A stretch of DNA of 32,165 nt from an uncultured Bacteroidales bacterium (GCA_903912795.1 CAIWIS010000793.1:1-32165); one strand, 5' to 3'; counted from the stretch's first letter, positions 15,133-24,884 are shown. Made by a program: numbers and translations. The notes: generated from the sequence alone by a model not told the origin.

Positions 15133-16185
15133 TTAATTATTTACCACAAATTTTTTAATCGATTTTCGATTGCCCATTTGTAGTTCAATAAAATACATAC
15201 CATCGTTGAGTTGTTCAATAGAAATGGTACCCGAAGTATTTAATTTTTTGCTCTCAACCAACATGCCATTGAGCGAAATTATGCGGTAAGTTGTATTTTG
15301 TTCGTCGGTTTTTACATTCAGAAATTTCGATGCAGGATTAGGCGAAACACTAAATTCAATTTTCAAATCATTTATGCCCGAGGTGATTGACCATGGAGTT
15401 CCTTTTTTGGTTCCCCAAATATGCTCTGCAAGCATTGGGTAGTCAATAAATGGGTTACGGTTTCCTTGGACACCCTGAGAAGCATTATTTCTATTTGTTT
15501 CTTTGCTGCTGACAGGGTCTTGTCTATGCCATTTTAGAAAAAGGGCTACGGAATATGTTGACAATCCGTTGTTAGGCCCATAAACAACATTTGCTCCAGA
15601 ACCCCAATTTTGACAAACACTGGCATAGCATGTTGCCATATATAAACAAGTTCTGGCTAGGTCACCTTTAAACTCATTTATAGGCTCAAATACTGTTCCG
15701 CTATATTCGGGCATACTTGAAGTTCCTAATTTTGAACCATTACCTGATGTGTAATTTGCCGATGCAACTTCACCATATGGATAATTTCCTCGCATGCCAT
15801 TTACTTTAGTGTCAGTGGGATATACATTAAAAATATCACTCACCATTGGAGACGCTTCTCCGAACCAACTTTGAGGCGTCGTGTGTTCCCGATTGTAATT
15901 TGTACATTCAGCACCTGTTGTACCATGGTTTTCATCAGTGCCATACGTGAAATTACAATTTGAATACATATCCCAAATTTTACCATTTGATGGGTTGATA
16001 TCTGTTTTGTTATATGCAGAATATAATCCTGAGTATGATGTGACGTTTGGATTTCCAATTATCGATGACAATGTTGTTCTAAGTAAATTGTCAGATTTTC
16101 CCACTGCATTATTGTAATAAGTTGGACTTGGTTGAGCAAATGCTAGAACTGGATATAGAATTAATAAAAGTAACAATTTACGCAT
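15133..16185 (-). CDS. Secreted endonuclease I family protein, short form with T9SS sorting domain (paralogue 3)
   Basis: The 350-aa product has a signal peptide (1-17, ending AFA) and one endonuclease I domain (about 20-270). The domain holds NYNREHTTPQSWFG (the canonical EHxxPxSWF), DIFNVYPTDTKVNGMRGNYPYG, DLARTCLYMATCY and QGNRNPFIDYPMLAEHIWG. It lacks the Ig-like and fibronectin regions of its two neighbours. A T9SS type A C-terminus follows (KFLNVKTDEQN ... GMYFIELQMGNRKSIKKFVV). The motif is closer to the classical NucM form than in the longer paralogues, so this may be the ancestral copy. Transcribed from a perfect Bacteroidota promoter and closed by a hairpin terminator. Confidence 0.92.
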   Translation of the reverse strand: MRKLLLLLILYPVLAFAQPSPTYYNNAVGKSDNLLRTTLSSIIGNPNVTSYSGLYSAYNKTDINPSNGKIWDMYSNCNFTYGTDENHGTTGAECTNYNREHTTPQSWFGEASPMVSDIFNVYPTDTKVNGMRGNYPYGEVASANYTSGNGSKLGTSSMPEYSGTVFEPINEFKGDLARTCLYMATCYASVCQNWGSGANVVYGPNNGLSTYSVALFLKWHRQDPVSSKETNRNNASQGVQGNRNPFIDYPMLAEHIWGTKKGTPWSITSGINDLKIEFSVSPNPASKFLNVKTDEQNTTYRIISLNGMLVESKKLNTSGTISIEQLNDGMYFIELQMGNRKSIKKFVVNN

Positions 16186-16212
16186 ATCGTTTTGTTTTTA
16201 AATAAAGGGCGA

Positions 16213-16242
16213 CAAATGTAGTTAATATGTTTCTAATTTCAA
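16213..16242 (-). promoter_or_regulatory. Promoter of endonuclease paralogue 3
   Basis: On the minus strand TTG (16240-16242), 19 bp, then TACATTTG (16213-16220). It lies 28 bp before the start codon and matches the consensus exactly. Confidence 0.75.
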
Positions 16243-16447
16243 TCACATTTATGTGAAATGTTTATTAAAATGGAATAATTATACTTTTTTGAGAGATAAA
16301 TATCGATGTTTAAAGAAAGTATAAGCAATGTAGCTCTATATGTATGAATTTTTCCCCCACTTTACTTTGTAATTCAATAAAATTTTCCACTATTAATCTA
16401 TTTATTTTAATATCTGATATTTAAACAAAATGTATTAGAACTAAAAG

Positions 16448-16511
16448 TGTTGATAACTTGTTGAAAAACCTGTCGAAAACAGCGAAAATAGAGCTAAAAA
16501 GCTGTTGATAA
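16448..16511. promoter_or_regulatory. Pair of DnaA-box-like repeats upstream of mraZ
   Basis: TGTTGATAA occurs at 16448-16456 and again at 16503-16511, 55 bp apart. Each differs by one base from the classical DnaA box TGTGGATAA. Related TTGTTGAAAA and GTCGAAAAC stretches follow the first copy. Binding by DnaA is a guess from sequence likeness only. Confidence 0.3.
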
Positions 16512-16519
16512 ATTTTTTG

Positions 16520-16534
16520 TGGGTGAATGTGGGG
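16520..16534 (+). promoter_or_regulatory. Candidate MraZ operator (two TGGGN repeats)
   Basis: TGGGT (16520-16524) and TGGGG (16530-16534) are direct repeats separated by 5 bp. This is the TGGGN-N5-TGGGN arrangement reported for the E. coli MraZ operator, which has three copies. It lies just upstream of the putative -7 element, where binding would block the -33 region. An inverted CCCCCA lies further up at 16354-16359. Confidence 0.6.
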
Positions 16535-16552
16535 AATATGAAAAACTTTTTA

Positions 16553-16560
16553 TACTTTTA
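16553..16560 (+). promoter_or_regulatory. Probable -7 element of the dcw operon
   Basis: TACTTTTA differs from TAnnTTTG at the last base only and lies 26 bp before the mraZ start. The expected -33 site falls in the G-rich MraZ operator, so this promoter would be weak without an activator or easily repressed. Confidence 0.4.
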
Positions 16561-16586
16561 CCGATGAATATTAAAGTACAAAAACA

Positions 16587-17063
16587 ATGTCGAATTTTAT
16601 AGGTAAATATGAAGCAAAAGCCGATGTAAAGGGAAGAGTATTCGTTCCATCGACGTATCGCAAACAATTGGCCGAAGGCGAAAAGGAGCGCATTGTGATG
16701 CGAAGAGATCCTGAAAACGACTATTTAGTGCTTTATCCGGTAGAAGTTTGGACTAAAATGGTGCAGGATTTAAAATCAAACCTCGACGATTGGAATCCGG
16801 AAGATCAATTGCTACTTATGCAATTTGTATCGGATGCCGAATGGCTGGATATCGACTCGCAAGGACGTATTTTACTGTCGAAACGTCACTTGCAAAGTAT
16901 TGCAGTTGAAGGAAATGACATGTTATTTGTAGGTTTATTGGATAAAATAGCGGTATGGAGTAAAGCACGCTACGAACAGTCGATGCAAGCCAAAACTGAT
17001 TTTGCTGCACGGTTAAAAAGTAAAATGATGAAAAAAGAGCACCTAACCTCTAAAGGGGAATAA
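16587..17063 (+). CDS. mraZ: Transcriptional regulator MraZ
   Basis: MraZ is a DNA-binding protein with two SpoVT-AbrB-like swapped-hairpin domains that controls the division and cell wall operon. The 158-aa product shows both half-repeats. One is near 1-48 (NFIGKYEAKADVKGRVFVPSTYRKQL). The other is near 85-130 (DAEWLDIDSQGRILLSKRHLQ). The DxxGR motif is present in each. First gene of the plus-strand cluster, with TGGGN boxes in its upstream region, which suggests autoregulation. The C-terminal 25 residues are basic. The rsmH start follows 20 bp after the stop. Confidence 0.96.
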   Translation: MSNFIGKYEAKADVKGRVFVPSTYRKQLAEGEKERIVMRRDPENDYLVLYPVEVWTKMVQDLKSNLDDWNPEDQLLLMQFVSDAEWLDIDSQGRILLSKRHLQSIAVEGNDMLFVGLLDKIAVWSKARYEQSMQAKTDFAARLKSKMMKKEHLTSKGE

Positions 17064-17083
17064 ATCCCGATAAGCAACACATA

Positions 17084-18052
17084 ATGAGTAAGTCAAAAAA
17101 GAAAACAAATAAAATCATACAGCCTCCAGTTTTAGCAGGAGACACTATGACTGAGCTTGCTTATCATGTTCCAGCTTTATTAAGTCAGACTATCGAAGGT
17201 TTAGCTATTAAACCCGATGGGGTCTATGTGGATGTGACATTTGGTGGCGGCGGTCATTCCAAAGAAATTTTGAATCACTTAGGTCCTAAGGGCAAATTGT
17301 TTGGTTTTGATCAGGACTTAGATGCTATTGAAAATATAATTGATGATAAGCGCTTTACATTTGTTCGAAGTAATTTTAGATACTTGGTTAATTTTTTGAA
17401 ATATCATGGAGTTGAAAAAGTGGATGGCATTTTAGCCGATTTGGGGGTGTCGTCGCACCATTTTGATGAAGCTGAGCGCGGTTTTTCGTTCCGATTTGAT
17501 GGTGACTTGGATATGCGCATGAATACCGAATCGAAAATTACAGCTTCAACCATATTAAATACTTACGCAGAAGAAGACTTGGCAACCGTTTTTTATTTGT
17601 ATGGCGAGCTACACAATTCGCGCAAGATAGCCCGAACAATAGTTCAAAGTAGAGCAAATGAGCCTATTACGCGTATTTTTCAATTTATTGAAATTTTGAA
17701 ACCATATTTTGGACGCGAGAAAGAGAAAAAAGATATGGCACGCGTTTTTCAAGCTTTACGTATCGAGGTAAACAAAGAAATGGAAGTACTCGAAGAGTTA
17801 TTGATACAAAGCTTGGAAGTGCTTAATCCGGGTGGACGTATTGCCATATTAACGTATCATTCGCTCGAAGATAGGTTGGTGAAAAACTATTTCCGTAGCG
17901 GAAATTTTGAAGGAAAATTGGAAAAAGACTTTTACGGCAATATCATTGCTCCACTAAAACAAGTGAATACCAAAGTGATTGTTGCCACCGAAGATGAAAT
18001 AAATAGAAATCCACGTGCACGTAGTGCTAAATTGAGAGTTGCAGAAAGATAA
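17084..18052 (+). CDS. rsmH: 16S rRNA (cytosine-1402 N4) methyltransferase RsmH
   Basis: RsmH (MraW) methylates N4 of C1402 in the 16S rRNA using SAM. The 322-aa length is normal. SAM motif I is VDVTFGGGGHS at about 48-58, with GFDQD near 74. ILADLGVSSHHFD (near 118-130) and the GFSFRFDGDLDMRMN stretch are hallmarks of the family, as is the C-terminal NPRARSAKLRVAE. A basic 15-residue N-terminal extension (MSKSKKKTNK) is present. Second gene of the dcw cluster; the ATG at 17084 is the only start that keeps all motifs. Confidence 0.97.
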   Translation: MSKSKKKTNKIIQPPVLAGDTMTELAYHVPALLSQTIEGLAIKPDGVYVDVTFGGGGHSKEILNHLGPKGKLFGFDQDLDAIENIIDDKRFTFVRSNFRYLVNFLKYHGVEKVDGILADLGVSSHHFDEAERGFSFRFDGDLDMRMNTESKITASTILNTYAEEDLATVFYLYGELHNSRKIARTIVQSRANEPITRIFQFIEILKPYFGREKEKKDMARVFQALRIEVNKEMEVLEELLIQSLEVLNPGGRIAILTYHSLEDRLVKNYFRSGNFEGKLEKDFYGNIIAPLKQVNTKVIVATEDEINRNPRARSAKLRVAER

Positions 18053-18178
18053 TGTGCCAATGTGATAATATGGTGATGTGGAGATAAAAGAAATTAAACA
18101 ATAAACTAACGCACGAAGTGCCCTTTAGCGGCGAAGCCCAAGTAAACGGCATAGCCCAAATAAAAACGCACGAAGTGC
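18053..18178. repeat. Composite intergenic element C: leader plus CGAAG mini-hairpin array
   Basis: The leader (18054-18110) has AATGTGATAATATGGTGATG and then AAAGAAATTAAACAATAAAC. The array follows with GCACGAAGTGC at 18111, GGCGAAGCC at 18130, GGCATAGCC at 18148 and GCACGAAGTGC at 18168. It ends 10 bp before the ftsL-like start codon and separates it from rsmH within the cluster. Confidence 0.85.
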
Positions 18179-18188
18179 CTACAAAAAA

Positions 18189-18578
18189 ATGAGTTGGATA
18201 CGTAAAATAGCGGAGGCCATTAAAGGCAATGAAGATTTCAATGATTTGAAATCGAGCACGTTGCGCGACATAATCAATGGTAATATTCTAACAAAAAAGT
18301 TTTTACAAAAACAATATCCATTTCTTATTATGTTGGCTTTTATTGCTTTTTTGTATGTTGATAATCGGTATTATTGCGAAACACAATTATCAAAAGCATT
18401 GAAATTAAAACGCGAAATACAAGACATAAAATACGAATCGCTCACAATCTCGGCCGAGCTGATGGAAATTAGCCGACAATCGAATGTTCGTAAAATGATA
18501 TATGATAGAGGATTAACGCTTTCGGAATCGAATACACCACCGATTGTTTTAGAGGTGAAAGTAGCAGAAGAAAAATAA
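18189..18578 (+). CDS. ftsL: FtsL-like division protein
   Basis: The 129-aa protein lies where ftsL sits between rsmH and ftsI. It has a cytoplasmic N-terminal part (about 1-42) and a single membrane segment (about 44-57, FLIMLAFIAFLYV). A periplasmic heptad-rich helix (about 62-112, QLSKALKLKREIQDIKYES) follows, consistent with a short coiled coil. This is the topology of FtsL, which bridges FtsB/FtsQ and activates FtsWI. Primary sequence similarity to proteobacterial FtsL is negligible; Bacteroidota have their own short form. The cytoplasmic arm is longer than usual. It starts immediately after composite element C. Confidence 0.8.
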   Translation: MSWIRKIAEAIKGNEDFNDLKSSTLRDIINGNILTKKFLQKQYPFLIMLAFIAFLYVDNRYYCETQLSKALKLKREIQDIKYESLTISAELMEISRQSNVRKMIYDRGLTLSESNTPPIVLEVKVAEEK

Positions 18579-18588
18579 TTTACTAAAA

Positions 18589-20724
18589 ATGGCTGGCAAA
18601 CGCGATAGCATAGTTTTACGATTTGGAGTAGTATACTTTGGTATAGTACTTCTTTTTGTGGCTGTATTGGGACGTATTATCTATTTACAAACTGCCGAAA
18701 AAAAAGCTTGGATGGCCGTAGCTGCCAAAAGCAAAAAAACTGACATCCTGGTAAAACCAAGCCGCGGGAATATTTATGCGTGCGATGGTCGATTAATGGC
18801 AAGCACCATTCCAACGTACTATGTTTATATGGATACGCGCGTACCCGCTCTGCGCGAAGATGATGGTAAATTATTCAAAGATAAAGTGGATTCTCTGGCT
18901 ACAAGTTTAGCCACTTATTTTGCCGATCGCACTGCAAATGACTATAAAATAATGCTCAAAAGAGCTTATCGTGAACGTAAAGGCGAAGTGCAAATATATC
19001 CCAAACGCATTACTTATGCTCAACTGAAAGTGCTAAAAAAAATGCCTTTATTCCGAATGGGGCGAATTAAAAGTGGACTAATAACCAAAGAAATGCTTCG
19101 GCGCGAAAAGCCATTTGGGTCGTTGGCATCGCGCACCATAGGCGACATTTACGCAGAGGATTCGAAAGGTGGTAAAAACGGCTTGGAATTGTATTTCAAC
19201 AAAGAACTGATTGGAACCCCAGGCATTTCGATAATGCAGAAAGTGGCTAATAGGTTGGAAGAAACCATTCAGGTTGAACCAATCAACGGTTTGGATATTC
19301 TGACTACCATAGATTTAAACATGCAAGATATTGCCGAAAAGGCTTTGGTTGATAGTATGCGTTCGTTCGATGCTTCTACAGGTTATGCCCTTGTAATGGA
19401 GGTAAAGACAGGCGAAATGAAAGCTATCGTAAACATGTACCAAAATCCGGATGGCACATTTACCGAAAATAAAAACGGTGCTGTTTCGGATCAGGTTGAA
19501 CCAGGCTCAACATTTAAAACATTCTCGCTCATTGCATTACTCGACGAGGATAAAGCTAAAATTACAGACGTAATGCATACCGGTGGTGGCGTACATGCAT
19601 TTGCAGGTAGAAATATGAACGACCACAATGCTAAAAAAGGAGGTTTTGGTAGTATTACACTTGCTGAAGCAATGCATGGATCATCAAACGTTGCTATTTC
19701 AATGGCAGTGGTAAATGCATGGGGCGACAACCCTTCGGGATATGTTGAAAAATTGTACGAAATGGGCATGAATGAGAAATTTGATTTGGAAATACCAGGA
19801 AATTCAGGCCCTAAAATTCGCCACCCGAAAGACAAAGCGCAATACTGGTCGGCTACAAAATTACCTTGGATGTCAATAGGTTACGAATCGCAAATTCCAC
19901 CCATTTACACGCTAGCCTATTACAATGCTATAGCAAACAAAGGTAAATTAATTCGTCCATTCTTTGTTAAGGCCATCATGCGAAATGGGTTGAAAATTAA
20001 AGAATTTGCTACCGAAACTGTACGTGAGCAAATATGTAAGCCAACAACATTACAAATTGTGCACGAAGCCTTATTGGGTGTTATGGAAGCACCCAAAGGA
20101 ACTGCTCATAATGTACGGTCGAAACATGTACGCATTGCAGGTAAAACAGGAACTGCTCAAATATCGAAAGGCGCAGCAGGATATAAAGCTGGTGGCACAA
20201 GTCATCAGGTGTCATTTTGTGGCTATTTTCCGGCCGACGATCCGCTTTATACCTGTATTGTTGTAATACGTGAACCTAAGAAAGGATATCCATCGGGAGG
20301 TAAAATGGCTGGCTCGGTTTTCAAAAGTATTGCCGAAGAAATAATGGCTCTAAAATCAAATTTAAAACCAGAACATTTAAAACTCGACTCTACAGCTATT
20401 TATCCATATTTTCCACAAGCTAAAGGGGGTTATGCACGGGCTTTAAATTCGGTAATGTCTAATTTAAATTTGAATATCAGAACTACAAACACAAACTGGA
20501 TAAGCACAAACACAACTGATAGTGTGCTGGATATTAAACCGTTGAAGGTTTTCAAAAACAAAATGCCTGATTTGCAAGGAATGGGAGCCAAAGATGCTAT
20601 GTATTTACTTGGTCAAATGGGCTTACGTGTGCAGGTAAATGGTCGTGGTAAAGTTGTTTCGCAAAATATATCGGTCGGAAATCAAGTCACAAAAGGACAA
20701 TTGGTGCGTATACAGTTAAATTAG
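18589..20724 (+). CDS. ftsI: Division-specific transpeptidase (PBP, FtsI/PBP3 type) with C-terminal PASTA domain
   Basis: This class B penicillin-binding protein cross-links septal peptidoglycan. It has an N-terminal membrane anchor (about 10-32) and a dimerisation/pedestal domain (about 50-220). The transpeptidase domain carries the acylation motif STFK (307-310, in EPGSTFKTF), the SxN motif SSN (365-367) and KTGT (519-522). One PASTA domain ends the protein (about 655-711, KMPDLQGMGAKDAMYLL). PASTA on FtsI is common in Bacteroidota and Gram-positives, not in E. coli. The length is 711 aa. It starts 10 bp after ftsL, and murE follows 42 bp later. Confidence 0.96.
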   Translation: MAGKRDSIVLRFGVVYFGIVLLFVAVLGRIIYLQTAEKKAWMAVAAKSKKTDILVKPSRGNIYACDGRLMASTIPTYYVYMDTRVPALREDDGKLFKDKVDSLATSLATYFADRTANDYKIMLKRAYRERKGEVQIYPKRITYAQLKVLKKMPLFRMGRIKSGLITKEMLRREKPFGSLASRTIGDIYAEDSKGGKNGLELYFNKELIGTPGISIMQKVANRLEETIQVEPINGLDILTTIDLNMQDIAEKALVDSMRSFDASTGYALVMEVKTGEMKAIVNMYQNPDGTFTENKNGAVSDQVEPGSTFKTFSLIALLDEDKAKITDVMHTGGGVHAFAGRNMNDHNAKKGGFGSITLAEAMHGSSNVAISMAVVNAWGDNPSGYVEKLYEMGMNEKFDLEIPGNSGPKIRHPKDKAQYWSATKLPWMSIGYESQIPPIYTLAYYNAIANKGKLIRPFFVKAIMRNGLKIKEFATETVREQICKPTTLQIVHEALLGVMEAPKGTAHNVRSKHVRIAGKTGTAQISKGAAGYKAGGTSHQVSFCGYFPADDPLYTCIVVIREPKKGYPSGGKMAGSVFKSIAEEIMALKSNLKPEHLKLDSTAIYPYFPQAKGGYARALNSVMSNLNLNIRTTNTNWISTNTTDSVLDIKPLKVFKNKMPDLQGMGAKDAMYLLGQMGLRVQVNGRGKVVSQNISVGNQVTKGQLVRIQLN

Positions 20725-20766
20725 AACAAAGAGTTATAAGGAAAAATCAATTGCAATATCAAGCGT

Positions 20767-22212
20767 ATGAATTTAGATAATTTGCTTCAAAACATAAAAA
20801 TAATTTCAGTATCAGGAAATACCGAAATTGATGTTACTGCGGTGCAATTCGATTCTCGAAAGGCGACTGCAAATTCATTATTTGTGGCTACTTGTGGTTC
20901 GGCTGTTGATGGACATGATTTTATTAATATGGCCATCGAAAATGGTGCTTCGGCTGTAGTTTGCGAAAAAATGCCAAACGAAAAATCACCAAATATTACA
21001 TATATTCAGGTCGAAAATAGTTCAGATGCTTTAGGTAAATTGGCTTCGACCTGGTTCGATTTTCCATCCTCCAAACTTACATTGGTTGGTGTAACAGGTA
21101 CAAACGGAAAAACTACTATTGCCACATTGCTTTACAAACTGTTTAGTGAGTTGGGTTATAAAGTAGGTTTGCTATCAACAGTTTGCAATTATATTGACAA
21201 AAATGCTATTGAGGCAACACATACAACTCCTGATTCCCTGGCATTGAACGAATTACTTGCCAACATGGTTGATGCTGGCTGCGAATATGCATTTATGGAA
21301 GTAAGTTCACACTCGGTGGATCAACGGCGCATTGCCGGACTTGAATTTGATGGTGGAATTTTTACCAATATTACTCGCGACCACATTGATTATCATTTGA
21401 CTTTTGAAAATTACTTAAAAGCAAAAAAAGGATTTTTCGACGCACTTTCGGCCGATTCTTTTGCACTTACCAATGCTGATGACAAAAACGGATTGGTGAT
21501 GCTTCAGAATTCGAAAGCACGTAAATATACCTACTCGCTAAGAGGGATGGCCGACTTTAAAACCAAAATTTTGGAACATGGTTTTGATGGTATGTTGCTG
21601 GATATGAACGACCGCGAAGTAAACGTATCGTTTATTGGTAAGTTTAATGCGAGCAATTTGTCGGCTGTATTTGGAGCGGCTGTACTTCTGGGGCAGGATG
21701 AAATGGAAGTGCTTCGTATTATCAGTTCGTTGAGTTCGGTATCGGGACGATTTGAAACCCTACGTGCCCCACAAGGATTTACAGCTATTGTGGATTATGC
21801 ACATACGCCCGATGCTTTGAACAATGTTATTTCCACCATAAACCAAATTTTAGAAGGCAACGGTCGGTTAATTACAGTTGTGGGTTGCGGAGGAAATCGC
21901 GACAAAGGCAAACGCCCCATGATGGCTCGAGAAGCTGTGGATGGTAGTTGGAAAACGATTTTAACATCGGACAATCCGCGCAACGAAGAGCCACAGGATA
22001 TTTTGAATGATATGCTTGCAGGTTTGGATGTGATTCAAAAATCGAAAAGCATAACTATAGTTGACCGCCGCGAAGCCATAAAAACAGCATGCGCTTTAGC
22101 ACAAGTTGGCGATGTGGTGCTTGTTGCAGGTAAAGGACACGAAGATTATCAAATTATACAAGGCGTAAAACATCATTTCGACGACAGAGAAGAGGTGAAG
22201 AAATGCTTTTGA
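20767..22212 (+). CDS. murE: UDP-MurNAc-tripeptide ligase (meso-DAP adding)
   Basis: It adds the third amino acid to UDP-MurNAc-L-Ala-D-Glu. The ATP-binding GTNGKTT lies at about 110-116. The central domain has [14 protein letters not shown] and TRDHIDYH, and the C-terminal domain has [18 protein letters not shown] at 402-405 is the signature of the meso-diaminopimelate-specific enzymes, so the organism should have A1-gamma type peptidoglycan. The 481-aa length is normal. A 69-bp AT-rich spacer with ATTAATTAT-type repeats separates it from mraY. Confidence 0.96.
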   Translation: MNLDNLLQNIKIISVSGNTEIDVTAVQFDSRKATANSLFVATCGSAVDGHDFINMAIENGASAVVCEKMPNEKSPNITYIQVENSSDALGKLASTWFDFPSSKLTLVGVTGTNGKTTIATLLYKLFSELGYKVGLLSTVCNYIDKNAIEATHTTPDSLALNELLANMVDAGCEYAFMEVSSHSVDQRRIAGLEFDGGIFTNITRDHIDYHLTFENYLKAKKGFFDALSADSFALTNADDKNGLVMLQNSKARKYTYSLRGMADFKTKILEHGFDGMLLDMNDREVNVSFIGKFNASNLSAVFGAAVLLGQDEMEVLRIISSLSSVSGRFETLRAPQGFTAIVDYAHTPDALNNVISTINQILEGNGRLITVVGCGGNRDKGKRPMMAREAVDGSWKTILTSDNPRNEEPQDILNDMLAGLDVIQKSKSITIVDRREAIKTACALAQVGDVVLVAGKGHEDYQIIQGVKHHFDDREEVKKCF

Positions 22213-22281
22213 TGTAAAGATGAATGAATTTTTGAATCGTAAATTGTTAATTATCAATTATTAAATATTAATTATAAAGAT

Positions 22282-23547
22282 ATGCTATACCACTTATTTA
22301 CCTACTTAGACAAGTATTTTGACATTCCAGGAACAGGGATGTTCAACTTTATTTCGTTTCGCACGGGATTGGCTTTTATCTTGGCACTGTTGTTATCAAC
22401 TTTGTTCGGACGACGAATAATTGATTATTTGCAAAAAAAACAAATAGGCGAAACAATCCGCGATTTGGGTCTCGAAGGCCAAATGAGCAAAAAAGGAACG
22501 CCTACAATGGGTGGTGTCATTATCATTATTGCCATACTTATTCCTACATTACTATTGGCAGCGCTCAACAATGTTTACATTATAATGATGTTAGTTGCAA
22601 CCGTATGGTTAGGTTTAATAGGCTTTGTCGACGATTATATTAAAGTATTTCGCAAAAACAAAGAAGGACTAAAAGGCAAATTCAAAATTGTTGGTCAAGT
22701 GGGTTTGGGTCTTATTGTAGGATTAATTATGTATTTAAGTCCCGATATAGTGATACGTGAAAACACAGAGATAAAAGGAAAAAACACTCGCGTAGAAGGA
22801 GTTACTTATGCCAAACACGATATAAAATCGACCAATACTACCATTCCATTTTTCAAGAACAACAACCTCGATTATGCCGATGCTTTTGCTTGGGCAGGCC
22901 ATAAAGCACAGGATTATGGATGGATATTGTTTATTTTGGTTGTAATTTTTATTGTTACAGCCATTTCGAATGGTGCCAATATGACCGATGGACTGGATGG
23001 ACTGGCAACAGGCTCTTCGGCCATTATAGGCGTGATACTTGGTATTTTGGCTTATGTGTCGGGTAATGTGAATTATGCTGGCTATTTGAATATTATGTAT
23101 CTTCCTGGCACAGGTGAGTTGTTGATTTTTGCAGGTGCCTTTATTGGATCTACCATCGGCTTTTTGTGGTACAACGCCTTTCCTGCTCAGGTTTTTATGG
23201 GCGACACAGGCAGCCTAACCCTTGGTGGCATTATTGCCGTATTTGCCATTGCCATTCATAAAGAATTATTAATTCCAATACTTTGCGGCATATTTATCAT
23301 CGAAAACCTATCGGTAATGATGCAAGTTGGCTATTTTAAATATACAAAAAAACGTTTTGGCGAGGGCCGTCGCATTTTTAAAATGGCGCCCTTACATCAT
23401 CATTTTCAGAAACCTGGAAATGCAGGCATTCAAGCCTATTTTCAAAGTCCATTGCAAGCCATGCCCGAATCAAAAATTGTAATTCGTTTTTGGATTGTAG
23501 GAATTATTTTGGCTGCTGTAACAATAATAACGCTGAAAATAAGATAA
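22282..23547 (+). CDS. mraY: Phospho-N-acetylmuramoyl-pentapeptide transferase
   Basis: It transfers phospho-MurNAc-pentapeptide to undecaprenyl phosphate, making lipid I at the inner membrane. About ten membrane segments are visible. Conserved motifs are [10 protein letters not shown] (about 70-79), [13 protein letters not shown] (catalytic DD, about 112-124), [25 protein letters not shown] and MAPLHHHFQ. The length of 421 aa exceeds the E. coli 360. The extra part is mainly a hydrophilic loop at about 155-205 ([14 protein letters not shown]), as in other Bacteroidota. Its stop overlaps the murD start by 1 base (TAATG), which suggests translational coupling. Confidence 0.97.
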   Translation: MLYHLFTYLDKYFDIPGTGMFNFISFRTGLAFILALLLSTLFGRRIIDYLQKKQIGETIRDLGLEGQMSKKGTPTMGGVIIIIAILIPTLLLAALNNVYIIMMLVATVWLGLIGFVDDYIKVFRKNKEGLKGKFKIVGQVGLGLIVGLIMYLSPDIVIRENTEIKGKNTRVEGVTYAKHDIKSTNTTIPFFKNNNLDYADAFAWAGHKAQDYGWILFILVVIFIVTAISNGANMTDGLDGLATGSSAIIGVILGILAYVSGNVNYAGYLNIMYLPGTGELLIFAGAFIGSTIGFLWYNAFPAQVFMGDTGSLTLGGIIAVFAIAIHKELLIPILCGIFIIENLSVMMQVGYFKYTKKRFGEGRRIFKMAPLHHHFQKPGNAGIQAYFQSPLQAMPESKIVIRFWIVGIILAAVTIITLKIR

Positions 23548-24881
23548 TGAATAGAATTGTAATTTTAGGTGGAGGCGAAAGTGGTGCAGGCGCTGCGGTA
23601 CTTGCAAAACTGAAAGGATTCGATGTTTTTTTGTCGGATTTATCCGAAATTAAACCCAATTACAAAAACCTACTTAATGAGTACGGCATTGAATGGGAAG
23701 AAAAACAACATACCGAAGAAAAGATTTTAAATGCAGCTGAAATAATTAAAAGCCCAGGAATTCCTGATAAAGCGCCACTAATTAAAAAATTACATGCGCA
23801 AGGGACGCCCGTAATTTCTGAAATTGAATTTGCAGGACGATATACCAATGCCAAAATGATATGCATTACAGGTAGTAATGGAAAAACAACAACTACCATG
23901 CTTACATATCATATATTAAAAAATTCGGGCCTGCGAGTGGGACTCGCTGGCAATGTTGGCAATAGTTTGGCATTGCAAGTGGCAACTGAGAATTTCGAAT
24001 ATTATGTTGTGGAACTCAGTAGTTTTCAGCTCGATGGCATGACCGAATTTAAAGCTGATATTGCCGTATTACTAAACATTACACCAGATCATTTAGATAG
24101 GTACGATTATAATTTTCAGAATTATGTGGATTCGAAATTCCGAATTACACAGAATCAAACCAAGGACGATACATTTATTTTTTGGGAAAACGACCCTGTC
24201 ATTAAAGCTGAATTGGCAAAACGCAACATTCAATCAACCATGTATCCTTTTGCAATTGAACGCAACGAAAAAACAAAAGCATTTATCGAAAACGACGAAT
24301 TAATTATAAATACACTTAAAACAATTTTTACTATGCCACAAACCGAATTAGCAATTCAAGGACTGCACAATACTTATAACTCAATGGCCGCAGGGCTTAC
24401 AGCAACTGTTTTAAATGTAAAAAAAGAAAGTATCCGTGCTTCGCTTATGGATTTTCAGGGCGTGGAACACCGCTTGGAATATGTGGCAACTGTGCGTAAT
24501 GTGCGTTATATTAACGACTCCAAAGCTACCAATGTAAATTCGTGCTGGTATGCATTGCAAAGCATAAAAACTCCTACGGTGCTCATTTTAGGTGGTACCG
24601 ACAAGGGAAATGACTATAGCGAAATTGAAGAATTGGTAAACGAAAAAGTGACAAGTTTAATTTTTATGGGTGTTGACAATACTGCTCTTATGGCCTTTTT
24701 CAAAGATAAAGTTGCCAATATTGTAGAAGTTAAATCAATGGAAGATGCAGTAGCCGAAGCTTATAAAATTGCAAAATCAGGCGAAACCGTTTTGCTGTCG
24801 CCTTGCTGTGCTAGCTTCGATTTGTTTAAAAACTACGAAGATCGTGGTCGTCAGTTTAAAACCTGTGTTCGAAATTTGTAA
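23547..24881 (+). CDS. murD: UDP-N-acetylmuramoyl-L-alanine D-glutamate ligase
   Basis: It adds D-glutamate to UDP-MurNAc-L-alanine, using ATP. The start at ATG 23547 gives [17 protein letters not shown], a Rossmann N-terminus, and overlaps the mraY stop by one base. The longer frame from 23490 lies in the mraY coding end and is rejected. Motifs are GSNGKTTT (about 109-116), LNITPDHLDRYD (near 171) and the C-terminal ND-SKATN (near 326). Length is 444 aa. ftsW follows after 3 bp. Confidence 0.96.
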   Translation: MNRIVILGGGESGAGAAVLAKLKGFDVFLSDLSEIKPNYKNLLNEYGIEWEEKQHTEEKILNAAEIIKSPGIPDKAPLIKKLHAQGTPVISEIEFAGRYTNAKMICITGSNGKTTTTMLTYHILKNSGLRVGLAGNVGNSLALQVATENFEYYVVELSSFQLDGMTEFKADIAVLLNITPDHLDRYDYNFQNYVDSKFRITQNQTKDDTFIFWENDPVIKAELAKRNIQSTMYPFAIERNEKTKAFIENDELIINTLKTIFTMPQTELAIQGLHNTYNSMAAGLTATVLNVKKESIRASLMDFQGVEHRLEYVATVRNVRYINDSKATNVNSCWYALQSIKTPTVLILGGTDKGNDYSEIEELVNEKVTSLIFMGVDNTALMAFFKDKVANIVEVKSMEDAVAEAYKIAKSGETVLLSPCCASFDLFKNYEDRGRQFKTCVRNL

Positions 24882-24884
24882 TAA

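Noticed and set aside
23490-23546. Longer murD start at 23490
   Set aside because: The added residues lie in the coding end of mraY, and the ATG at 23547 begins the Rossmann motif directly.
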